Shown here piece after piece: positions 45,801-55,334 of a stretch of DNA of 64,000 bases. A program made the translations under genes and the position numbers. Source of the DNA: Adenophora triphylla var. japonica (taxonomy: Eukaryota; Streptophyta; Magnoliopsida; Asterales; Campanulaceae); the NCBI GenBank assembly GCA_022495995.1, contig JAFEMH010005409.1:100072-164071 (forward strand), read 5' to 3'. The notes below the pieces were generated by a model. That model was given only the letters and a program-made list of their open reading frames with translations, made no database searches and had not been told where the DNA came from. The number at the start of each line of letters is the position of its first letter. Position 1 is the stretch's first letter.

Positions 45801-45868
45801 GCAGATATAACATGAATGCCAAATAAAGACTTATCAGTATCAAAGATAAATACAGGCACATCAGGCAT
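42856..45868 (-). pseudogene. Tekay unit 3 pol (RT-RH-INT-chromodomain), broken
   Basis: RT N-terminal part at 45868-45284 ([20 protein letters not shown]). Then [20 protein letters not shown] with [11 protein letters not shown] at 45241-45008, RNase H at 44874-44527 and 44505-43957 ([29 protein letters not shown]), integrase at 43944-43255 ([41 protein letters not shown]) and the chromodomain-like C terminus at 43188-42856, ending LFDHSGK. In the integrase core the second catalytic Asp (ISDRDPRF in unit 2) is Glu. The TAA after KPDDVS and the TAG after the EAVVN position are shared with units 1 and 2. An extra TAG at 45008 is private. Confidence 0.9.
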
Positions 45869-45880
45869 AGAAAAGGTGAC

Positions 45881-47182
45881 TCACTTTCTGCGACAGTCCA
45901 CCATGGCATGACAAGCACTCAACCAGTCCATGCCTAAAATAATATCAAAATCATGGATTGGCAACTCTACCAAATCCACTGGCAGTACATGCCCACATAT
46001 AATCACCTCACAGCCATGATAGATCAAAGAGGATTCGAGGTGCTCTCCCACAGGAGTAGAAACCTCTAACATATAAGGTAACAACATAGGCAACTTATGC
46101 AATGTAAATGCAAAATGAGATGCCACATAAGAATGAGACGATCCAGGGTTGATAAGAATATGAGCCCTGACCCCTGAGACAGGAACAATACCTCTAATAA
46201 CCGCAGTGGGATCTACTGCGCCTCTATCCAAAGCAAAAACTCTACCTTGGACTCTCTCTTTGGGTTTCCCCTCAACATCTCTCTTTACCCCACCTTTGGG
46301 CTGGTCACCCTGTGGTCTACCACCCGCAGCTTGACCCTTTTTGAACTTAGGACAATCCTTTCTGATATGCCCCATCTCACCACAACTCATACACTTTCCC
46401 TGCTTACTCCATAAACTGTCTTCTGAGTGCCCCACTTTCTTACACCAATTACAAACTGTGCCAAACTTGCTTGAAACAGGATGAGTAGAAACTGTAACTG
46501 TTCCTCCCTTAGCCACTCCAGAAGTTGAGGATCTAGGCTGATTCTTGCTCTGACCTGAACTCTGGCCTGAGAACTAAGCCTTGCTTCCACTACCCTCAGA
46601 TTTACCTCTATGTTCCTCGATTTCATTCTCAATTCTGTATGCCATGTTAACTGCCGCCTGGTAGTTGGGAAAATCATGAGTCAACAACTGCTTCCTGAAC
46701 TCCAACCTGAGTCCCTTGACAAACCTGTAAACCCTCCTGCTTTCATATGGTACAAGATGTGGACAATACCTCAATAGCTCTGTAAATTTTGTAGAATATT
46801 GGGCTACTGTCTTTTCCCCCTGCTCAAACTTCAAGAACTCTACCTCTTTCTTGTCTTTGGTGATCACTGGTATATAATGCTCTTTGAATTTACTGACGAA
46901 TTTGTCCTAGGTCTGGGGCGTATGATCCCGCTCCCACCTTTCCTTAAGGATTTGCCACCAATGCTCAGCAGGACCCTCTAGCTTGAACACTGCACATTTA
47001 TCCTTTTCTTCATCTGTGCTCTCCATTGCAACAAAGATCTTAGTCATGGCTTCCAACCATCTCTTAGCTATCAGTGGATCTGGATCTCCGTTGGAGCTTG
47101 GTGGAGACAATTTGATAAATTTTTCTAACCCCTGTGTCGGCCTTGCCTCAGGTTGCTGCTATGCTCTACCCTGAGCTGCCAT
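45881..47182 (-). pseudogene. Tekay unit 3 gag and protease
   Basis: The gag ATG at 47182 is soon followed by a stop (GRA-stop-QQPEA). The gag core lies at 47110-46574 with further stops, including one before TWDKF-equivalent sequence. Both zinc knuckles are legible at 46440-46330 ([15 protein letters not shown] has Leu replacing the third Cys; [14 protein letters not shown] is intact). The protease region reads [13 protein letters not shown], again with Asn at the catalytic position. The frame 46516-45881 ends just before RT. Confidence 0.9.
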
Positions 47183-47368
47183 ATTCTAGAGGAATACCCG
47201 AAACATAGCCATCATCTCGGTATTCTGATCTCCCCCAGCACCCTGATCACCAATGTTCCCCTGTTCCCTCTGCTGGTCACCACTAGTCCCAGCCATTTCA
47301 ATGATCCCTGCATTAAACACTCGGCGTCAGATATCACACACTCTCCCTTAGACTAGACATCTACCCTT

Positions 47369-49099
47369 TACGTTACCTTTCCCTTTACCTTTTTCCATCT
47401 GAATCATATGTAGTACTACGGTGGAAGTCATACGCCTCTCATTTTGTGAACTGCTAGTGCATATTCACATCTTATACGACTCCTTAGAGAGATCCATATA
47501 AGCTGCCTCACTATCTTATGGCATGACTGCACATATCCACATAAGTTGAACCCCTCAATCCGTGGCCACAGAAGGGGGTGAACGGTACAAGTATAAGGAC
47601 ATCCAAGCACCTTATGAAATATCTTCTCATAAGTGGTTGCATTCCCTATACCCCCGAAGATCAACTCGTATACCATATTCAAGCACATCACAAATTCTTG
47701 AAAAGAAGTCCACCCAATGGGACATCAACATATATATAACATGGTACTGCAACTCATGTTAAACAATTGAAACAGTGCAACACGTATTTAACACTATGTG
47801 CACAAATAACTATGAATATGTAAAATCGTATGACACAAAGTATATCACAGAAGTCCTACACATTCATTACACAATATGTAAACCAGTAACATGATACTAC
47901 CACTCCTGTCCAAACCAAGTAAATAGTGCACAACACATTTTAGGCACTATAAGAACATTTAACCCTATACAGGTCACCACATAAGGATACCATCTCATAT
48001 AAACAACCCTACACGTTCACAATACAACATTAAACACCTTCTCTTAAGGTTCCAAGTTCAAATACCAAGTTCATCTAACTTTGGTTCAAGTTCCACATTT
48101 GCCTCTCAAGCATTTTCAAGACATTATTTAAAGCACTTCCCATTATCCATTTGGACCAATTAATGTTCCAATGTCCTACTACCATTTTAGTTGTCCGTTC
48201 ATTAAAATATTATATATAATATACCCATGGATGGAGAATCAATTGGGATCAAAGAACAGTAGAGTTCCGCACCTAATTCACGAAAAATTCACAATTTCGG
48301 ACGGAACAGAGTAACATTAATACGGAGTAATACTTTATTAAATTAAACCTACTAGTATGAATCCTCATACTAGTAGTACTAGTTATAACAAAGTAATACT
48401 AATATTACTAACCTTTCAGTACTAGCTAGAACAAAGTAATACTAATATTAAAGGCCAAATAAAAATGCCAAAATTATCAATAATCAATTATATCATCATA
48501 ATATTTTCTTTATACATATTATGAACAGTTATTTGAAAGAATAATAATAACTTACCAAAATTTTCCGAAATAAAAAGAAGATTTAATCGGCTATTCTTGT
48601 TCTAATCGACTCCCTGATCACAAATATGAAGTCGGAATTTGAAACGGAGCAACGGATGATTTTCTACGAATTTTTGAAGGTAACCCTAGGTTTTTGGAAC
48701 GGTACGTAGTACTGAGGGAGATAAGGAGAAGAACCGAGAGAATGAGAAGTTTCTATGAAGAAATTAAGATTTATATAAAGAAACTTACACATAGGCTCTT
48801 CAATATTTAAAACCTACAGTTAAACACCTTGAAGTTATATTTACACATAAGCCCCTCAACTTTTTATAACATTTCCATTTAAAATTTCAAATGCTATAAC
48901 CTTAGCACATAAATTTCCATTTCCCTATTTAGACATTACATATTCAAAATCAATTTAATAACATCTAAAATCACAGAAATGACCAAATAAACACATAATC
49001 ACCCCAAATAGCAAATAATGCATAATAGGGAATGCAATGCACCCCACCCCCACGTGCTCCCCGTGTGACCAAAATGTACCTAGGATTAGGGTCGTGACA
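47369..49099 (-). repeat. Tekay LTR4, truncated
   Basis: It joins unit 3 at 47368/47369 with the first 591 bases of the LTR and the adjoining primer site missing. The junction CTACCCTTTACG fits end joining at a CTT/TT microhomology. A second internal deletion of about 100 bases lies near 48450. TATA box at 48770-48777 (minus strand). It ends GTCGTGACA at 49099, and the target duplication CATAA follows at 49100-49104. Confidence 0.9.
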
Positions 49100-49104
49100 C
49101 ATAA

Positions 49105-50304
49105 TGCCTTCAAATCTTGGCCACTCTTACGCCCTGCTAACCATTTTTTGTTTGTAAATTGTCTCATAAACCTATAATCCTCTCCAGTTAATGATGAGAC
49201 ACTGGATACTTGGATTATAAAGGGAAGATGAGTTATTTTACGCATTTTTTAAACCTTTAATTAATCAATGCTATATATGCCTTTTCCTTGCTCCCTTCCC
49301 TTGTATTTTTAACAAGTAGTGAACATTTAACATTTTTGACTACCCTTTTTGGATCAGCAGTCCATACACTTGATGACTTGGTTGTTGGAGATGTTGTGCA
49401 CTTATTCATTAGTGACTAAATTCCAGCTGATGATGAAATATTTGTATCAGGATACAGCTTGTTGATTGTAAACATTGATATTGTGTTGTATATATTGAGT
49501 TTTGGATACATGCAACTATCTTTTTTGTGTTAATGGTTATTATGTTGATAATGTGTTGTACATACATTTACGAAGCCTAGTTATTTTATATACAAGTTGA
49601 ATTTGGTTTCTGCAGGTGTAATTTTGGTTATATACAGGTTGCATTTTTGTGTGTACATGTTGAATTTAGTTTATGCGGGTGTATTTTTGGGGAAAGTGAA
49701 TTATACAGAGCTGACTGGAAAAAAAAATCTAGTTATTTACAGCGGATTTTTGAAACCGCCGTAAATAGGTCATTGGACGACTCGTCCCCAAAGGGGGACG
49801 AGGGTATCAGAGTGGGGTGAAAATGGGACGATTCGTGCTCTAATGGACGACTCGTCTCATAACTAGTTATTTACGGCGGTTCCCTAAATCCGTCGTATAT
49901 AAGTATAATGGACGACTCGTCAACAAAGGGGGACGAGGGTATCAGAGTGGGGTGAAAATGGGACGATTCGTGCTTTGTTGGACGACTAGTCTCTTATATA
50001 CGGCGGAACTACACCGCCGTATATAAAACTTCATTATATACGGCGGTTATCTACCGCCGTATAAAGCTTCCTCAAATACGCCTGTTATGCATACGGTGTA
50101 TTTGTACTAGATTATATACGGCGGTTGTATTTCCGCCGTAAATAGTATTTACGGCAGATATACCGCCGTAAATACAATATATGGCTCTACTTTATACGGT
50201 GCACTATATACGGCAGATAGTCCGCCGTAAATGATATATACAGCGGCTCGCGTACTATATATGGCGGTTAAAATACGCCGTATATAGTGCTGTTTCCTGT
50301 AGTG
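49105..50304 (+). mobile_element. Outer CACTA element, 3' part and right terminus
   Basis: 49105-49726 is noncoding interior with no gene visible. From 49727 to 50304 the sequence is packed with ACGGCGG / CCGCCGT(A) subterminal motifs in both orientations and ends TTCCTGTAGTG at 50304, the inverse of CACTACAGGAA. The right neighbour is integrase coding sequence of element E, so the element inserted into that gene. An 84-bp direct repeat (49775-49858 and 49910-49993) containing GGACGACTCGTC and GGGACGATTCGTGC lies among the subterminal motifs. Confidence 0.88.
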
Positions 50305-51125
50305 CGTTCCCAACTGCTCGAGGAGGTATTAAGTATGCCGTGTTTGCCGTGGATTATTTTACAAAGTGGACCGAAGTAAAGGCCTTGGCCACTATCTCCG
50401 AGGAGAATGTTATAAATTTTGTCCACGATCACATCTCGTGCAGATTTGGGGTTCCCCGAGCAATAGTGTCAGACAATGGCACTCAGTTCTCTTCAAAATT
50501 CACAGTCGAATGTGAGAGAATGAAAGTACAACACCGCTAGTCCGCAGTCGCTTATCCCCAGGGGAACGGCCAAGCTGAGGCGGCAAACAAGTTAGTCCTG
50601 TTCGCCCTAAAGAAAAATTTAGAAGGTCGAGGAGGACGATGGCTAGACGAGCTCCAGACCGCATTATGGGTCGTCCGCACGACTTTCAGGAATTCAACAG
50701 GCGAAACTCCTTTCTCACTCACGTATGGGTCAGAGGCAATGGTTCCAATTAAGGTAGCCCTACCCTCGTACAGAGTCACATACTTTGATAAGTCTCAAAA
50801 TGAGGCAAATAGAAGGTATGACCTGGACGATCTCGAAGAAAAGAGAATACGAGCAAATGAAAAAATGGTGAATTACATGCAAAAAGCGAAGAAGCATCAT
50901 GATAAGAGAGTGAATAAGAGAAGCTTTTCGGTTGGAGATTGGGTACTCAGAATCGTGGAAGTACAAGGGATCCAAACTGGTTTCCACAAGCTCTCCCCGA
51001 AATGGGAGGGTCAATACGAAGTTACCCAAATAATCAAAGAGGGTACCTACATATTGCGAACAAAGGAAGGAAAAGACCTCAAGAACGCTCTGAATAGCGA
51101 TCACCTTAGAAAGTATTTCTTTTAA
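50305..51125 (+). pseudogene. Element E integrase, C-terminal half (Tat lineage)
   Basis: The frame opens directly at the CACTA junction with PTARGGIKYAVFAVDYFTKW, the start of the integrase core. SDNGTQFSSKF and NGQAEAANK follow, giving the D, D and E catalytic positions, then the C-terminal domain (FSVGDWVLRIVEV, KLSPKWEGQYEVTQI) to TAA at 51123-51125. The only break is a TAG at 50538-50540. The protein differs clearly from element B's integrase but is of the same Tat type (Retand-like). The upstream part of E would lie left of the outer CACTA element, outside the window. Confidence 0.88.
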
Positions 51126-52019
51126 AATCTTTGTAAAATGTAAGGGTGATAGAGGCAATGAATGTATGATTGTTGAACCAAATTTTTGTGCAAAACTAGT
51201 GTTAAAGAAATGTTGTAGCAATATTCCCACCAGCCTCAAAAGCTAAAGTGGATGCCTGCAAGTGGGTGCTAGTGGGTAAAATGGCCAACATATGAGCCCC
51301 TACCTACTGATGCGCAAAGATCCATTAAGCCCATACTCGATCACGGACAAGACTCTCTATCCTGTCCGCGTGAACCACCAAAAATAAGTGGATATAGATG
51401 CAAGTGGGGACAAAGGCCAAAGCCTGGACCCACTAAATGCATATAGGACTTAGTTGGCTGTTGACCGCATGCATGTATGTACAAAGGCCAACATATGAGC
51501 CCGTTACACGATCGCCACAAGACTCCAAAGAGTCAGACCGCGTGAACCACCAATAGTGGATACAGATGCCAGTGGGTTAAAGGTCCAATATGCCCCTACC
51601 TACTGTTGCGTGGACTATTGCCTCACGGCCACAATCTGCTTGCCCAATAAAAGAAGCTTGCCTTGGATCTTTTAAAATTACACCACGGATTTAAAAAATC
51701 TAAATAACTCAAAAAACTCAAGCGGTTTTGAATAAAGAGTTATAAAGAGTTATAAACTCATAAACGCGGTCAGAAGGCCTACTACGCCCATAAACCCCGG
51801 CATTGAGTCAAAACTAATTGTTCCAAGTCATAAGCTGGATAAAAGAAAAAAAGCAAGAGTACAAGCTTAAGGAAAAGCATTGATATAAGTATCAAAGTAT
51901 TCAAACATTGCCAAAAGTAAAACAGCTTACAAAGACGAGCAGTTAAAGAAAAATACTTCTATTAATAGAGAAAATGATTTACAAAATCCTAAAATCTATT
52001 ACAAAAGAAAAATAAAATC
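51126..52019. other. Element E 3' region with imperfect tandem repeats
   Basis: No coding sequence. Between about 51240 and 51640 a 110-150 bp unit containing CGCGTGAACCACCAA, GTGGATACAGATGC and CCTACCTACTG-type words is repeated three times imperfectly. It lies between integrase and the antisense gene, where Tat elements usually carry variable repeats. Confidence 0.65.
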
Positions 52020-53107
52020 CTAAGCTAAGGGTTGATCAGAGGGAGCAGTCTCTTTGGCGGCCTCAGCTGTGGGTGTTGGAGAAGGAAGATTGGCAGTTAT
52101 GGTTAAGTCAGTAATAGTTGGGGGATCAGTTGTTTCAGTGGCAGGAGCAGTTGAGGGGTCAGTTGAAGCTTGAGCAGGAGCTGGCCGCGGTCCGAACACA
52201 TCACTGACTGAAGGGCCATAGGGGAACAGGCGAGCAACAACTTCTTTGTAGGTTAGTTTCTTGTCTCCAAACCTCATCTCATCCATTTTACCAATGAGGC
52301 TTGTTGCGGTGACCGCGGCGATAGGAGGCAGAGACAAGGCGACAACAAGCTCTAAATTTTTTACCTCCTCCTCAGTCAGAGGGACTTGAGCATGCCCGGG
52401 CAGGCACAAAGCGTCAGTGGAGATCAATGAGCCTATTAAGGCCGACTACTCCGCTGAAAACTTGCCCGTGGCAGCAAAGTTCCGTAGCTGCGTCTGGCAG
52501 GCAATCTCATATTGCGCAGAAGCTTCGCTGGATATTTCGTCCTTGTATTCCTCAGACTGTTTAAACTCTTTAACTACCTCCTTACGCGTAGCGAGCAGTA
52601 TGGCCTCCCTCTCCAGCTCGAACTGCCTAGGGGTAGTAGTTGCTCGGAGAGCTCGTCAGCCTTAGCCTCCAAGACTGAGACTTGCTTCTGGGAAGCCTCC
52701 AACCTATTCAACAGCTCAGCATTCCGTTTCTCCAGCTCAGCCTTATGACCACGGGGCTCATCTCGTGCACCCTTGGCCTGCTCCAAATCCTTCTCCACTA
52801 CAACCAGCCGATCCATGAAGCCCTTTAAATCTGATTCCTTCTCAGTAAGGGAATCAGACAAGGTCTTCACCTTCTCCTCAGCTTTGCCGATCTCCCTGCA
52901 CTTGTCCGCAAGAATCTTGGTCTGCTCAGAGAGGTCAGCAGCCTGCTCGTCTGAGATCTCCCTCAGTCGCATGATTTTTTTGCCCGCCTACATAAGAAAT
53001 GATCAGTAATCACGATAAGGTCCAAGAGTCGGAATACAGAAGGGGACAAGTCTTACCTCAGTAAAATCAAGGCCAATATGCCCCATCAGGGCAGCAGTGT
53101 TCTCCTT
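52020..53107 (-). pseudogene. Antisense gene of element E, C-terminal coiled-coil part with an intron
   Basis: Reading leftward on the strand opposite to integrase, an exon ending at 53057 (ENTAALMGHIGLDFTE) is joined by a 69-bp GT-AG intron (52988-53056) in phase 0 to AGKKIMRLREISDEQA. A heptad-rich coiled coil follows to about 52574 (EIGKAEEKVKTLSDSLTEKE and so on). A frameshift precedes the last part, 52427-52020 (LIGKMDEMRFGDKKLTY, then a Pro/Thr-rich tail). This matches the C-terminal part of the antisense proteins reported in Retand-type Tat elements. The N-terminal part is cut off by element C at 53108. Function unknown. Confidence 0.75.
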
Positions 53108-53643
53108 GACCACTACTATAAGTACTCAAATCCGGATCGTCAAAATACGTTAAAAGTTAACCGAAATCCGTTAACTGGCCCTTTCCAGGTTAACCGAAAC
53201 CCGTTAAACTCCCCATTCCCGAGTCAACGAGACATCCCAGGACTGCCCCGTGCATCCCGACACCAAAGTGTACTCAACACACGTTATCACACGTAAAAGT
53301 ACCACTTTCCTCGAAAAACGCACTTTCCGGGACTTTCCGGGGGCATTTCAGACATTTTCCGGACATTTATTTAGAAAATAGTCAAAATCGGAATTAACGG
53401 GACAAAAACCCTAGTTTTGGTGACTCACAGGGACACATGGCACACATGCATGGCCTCCCCCATCCCCATCAATGAAATTCAAGGGTTAAAAGACCAAAAT
53501 ACCCCTGAAATTGATAGTTAGGCCGTCCGGCCTGTTTTACATGTAAAACCAGAATTCTCATCAAGTCCCTGCAATTTCCAAAATACCCAAAAACCCCCCA
53601 AATTGAAGCTCAGGCCGTCCAACCTGTTTTACAAATTTACCCC

Positions 53644-53651
53644 TATAAATA
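53644..53651 (+). promoter_or_regulatory. TATA box of element C LTR
   Basis: TATAAATA within CCCCTATAAATACAAGGG, on the strand predicted by the downstream primer site. Confidence 0.6.
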
Positions 53652-54088
53652 CAAGGGCTATCATTCAGTGAAAAAGAGAGAAAAATATTACCCCTCTCCC
53701 AAAACCTCACGGTTCTAGGCAGTTTAACCCCCTCCCGAGCCCCGTTTTGTCTCGATTTGTGTGAAAATCCCATTTTCCGACCAAACACGAGCCAAACACG
53801 TTCGAAACACCTTCCAAACACCAAATCGTATCCCATATATGTCTTTCCGAGCCAAAGAGTCAATCCCTATCCATAGGTAACACTCTCTCTCTCTAAAACT
53901 TCGTTTTGCCTCGATTTACGCGTCAAACGCTATTTTCGATCCGGTCGAAACTCTCAAAATGTAGACGTAACGCCGTCAATGGGACTCGATACATTTTAGT
54001 CCCTAATCATCTTTTCTCCCATAAGAGAAGTAATTTCGGGTTAAAATGGCGTTCCAGTCCCATTTTTACGTTTCTGTCATTTACAGTC

Positions 54089-54970
54089 CGGATCGTTTGA
54101 TCCGTTGATTCGTTTTTTACCGTCCGAACCTTTTGGTTCGTGATCATCATTAACAAAGTCCAAATCATTTTATCCGTTGATATTGCTATTTAATTTACGC
54201 AACTTTACAAATCTGAGCCGTTTGGCTCATCGATCGTATCTTTACTGTCCGGATCATTCGATTTCTTTGATACCGCATTTTAAATACTGTCATTTACAAG
54301 TCCGAACCGTTTGGCTTGTGATAGAATTTACTTACAAAAGTCCAAGTCACAAAACGACTCGTTGATCACATATCATTTACTGCCTTTTTTCATAAAATTG
54401 TTAACAATATAATGCCCGGTTCAAAACCAGAGTTCGTCATTCGAACTCCTTTTCAAAACAACGTAAAACCCGACGTTTGACATTCAAACGCTCTTTTTAT
54501 TAAAATCAACATTTGTCATTCAAACTAAATATTTAAGTTCGTCACTCGAACCCCGTTTTCAAAACAACTTAAAATCGATGTTTGACATTCAAACGCTCAT
54601 TTCCGACTCGAAACCCGATGTTTGACATTCAAACACTCTTTTTATTAAAATCAACGTTTGTTTTTCAAACTAAAGATTTAAGTTCATCATTTGAACCCTC
54701 ATTTCAAACTCAAAACCGACGTTTGTCATTCAAACGCTCATTTTTTTCACAAATCAATGTTTGTCATTCAAACTAATGATTTAAGTTCGTCATTCGAACC
54801 CTCTTTTCAAACTCAAAACCGACGTTTGTCATTCAAACGCTCGTTTTTACCACAAATCAACGTTTGTCATTCAAACCAAGATTAAAACTTGTCATTCAAG
54901 CTCCTTTTCAAAATGCAACACACACACACAAAATTTGGAGAAAGTTAGAAAGACTCGTCATACGAGGCAT
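54089..54970 (+). repeat. Array of short co-varying hairpins in element C LTR
   Basis: The first group (54089-54360) has six-base arms around a four-base loop: CGGATC-GTTT-GATCCG, CGAACC-TTTT-GGTTCG, TGAGCC-GTTT-GGCTCA, and weaker copies. The second group (54430-54970) has arms around a five-base loop, mostly TCATT: GAGTTCG-TCATT-CGAACTC (54430-54448), CGTTTG-ACATT-CAAACG (54474-54490), GTTCA-TCATT-TGAAC, CTTG-TCATT-CAAG and CTCG-TCATA-CGAG. Arms change on both sides together while the loop stays. Confidence 0.8.
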
Positions 54971-55315
54971 TTCGGGTGATCTCAATATACTCTTCCCGAA
55001 ACGTAATGTGATCTCCGAACCTAACAATCTCTGGTCCTAAAAGCCTTTTTTCAAGTTTTGGCTACCAATCAAAACGTTCCTTTTTCAAAGCCTTTTTTTC
55101 AAGTTTTGGCTACCAATCAAAACGTTCCTTTATTCAAAGCATTTTCCATGTTTTGGCTACCAATCAAAACGACCCCCTTTTTCAAAACCAGCCATTTTCA
55201 AAGTTTGGGATCATAATACAAAATGGATTGGCGACTCTCCCTTTCATTTCCGGTGAGGTCCCATGTTGCAAAATCCACTCGCCGGGTCCCCGCGCACGAT
55301 ACGGGTAATTTCAGT

Positions 55316-55334
55316 TGGCGACTCTGCTGGGGAC
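55316..55334 (+). other. Primer binding site for tRNA-Arg, element C
   Basis: TGGCGACTCTGCTGGGGAC on the plus strand is complementary to the 3' end of plant tRNA-Arg(ACG) with one mismatch, the same variant as in element B. It shows that 53108-55313 is the 5' LTR of a plus-strand Tat element. Confidence 0.85.

Larger units (their letters stand above)
4814..49099 (-). mobile_element. Tandem chain of three Tekay-type Ty3 retrotransposon units sharing four LTRs
   Basis: The order on the plus strand is LTR1 (4814-5781 plus 22151-23565), unit 1 (23566-28136), LTR2 (28137-30569), unit 2 (30570-35149), LTR3 (35150-36684 plus 41931-42815), unit 3 (42816-47368), LTR4 (47369-49099). All units point left. 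The 5-bp sequence CATAA occurs once before LTR1 (4809-4813) and once after LTR4 (49100-49104), so the whole chain occupies a single integration site. LTRs begin TGTCACGACC and end GAGCCCACA on the coding strand. Primer sites match initiator tRNA-Met. The domain order gag-PR-RT-RH-INT-chromodomain is that of Tekay/Del chromoviruses. Confidence 0.9.
53108..55313 (+). repeat. Element C 5' LTR (about 2.2 kb)
   Basis: The right end ...GGTAATTTCA at 55313 is fixed by the primer site two bases later. The left end TGACCACTAC at 53108 is inferred from the loss of element E's coding sequence and the TG start, and could be off by some bases. A plus-strand TATA box (TATAAATA) is at 53644-53651. Between 54089 and 54970 it carries about twenty short hairpins with co-varying stems. 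The partner LTR is not in the window. Confidence 0.65.

Noticed and set aside
4814..49099. Three independent Tekay insertions side by side.
   Set aside because: Inner LTRs are shared and lack target duplications, while one duplication brackets the whole chain.
54430..54900. A CRISPR-like array of palindromic repeats.
   Set aside because: The context is a plant LTR retrotransposon. Spacing and repeat sequence vary, there are no unique spacers and no cas genes.
53108..55313. 3' LTR of element E.
   Set aside because: It is followed by a plus-strand primer binding site and is not preceded by a polypurine tract, so it is the 5' LTR of another element.
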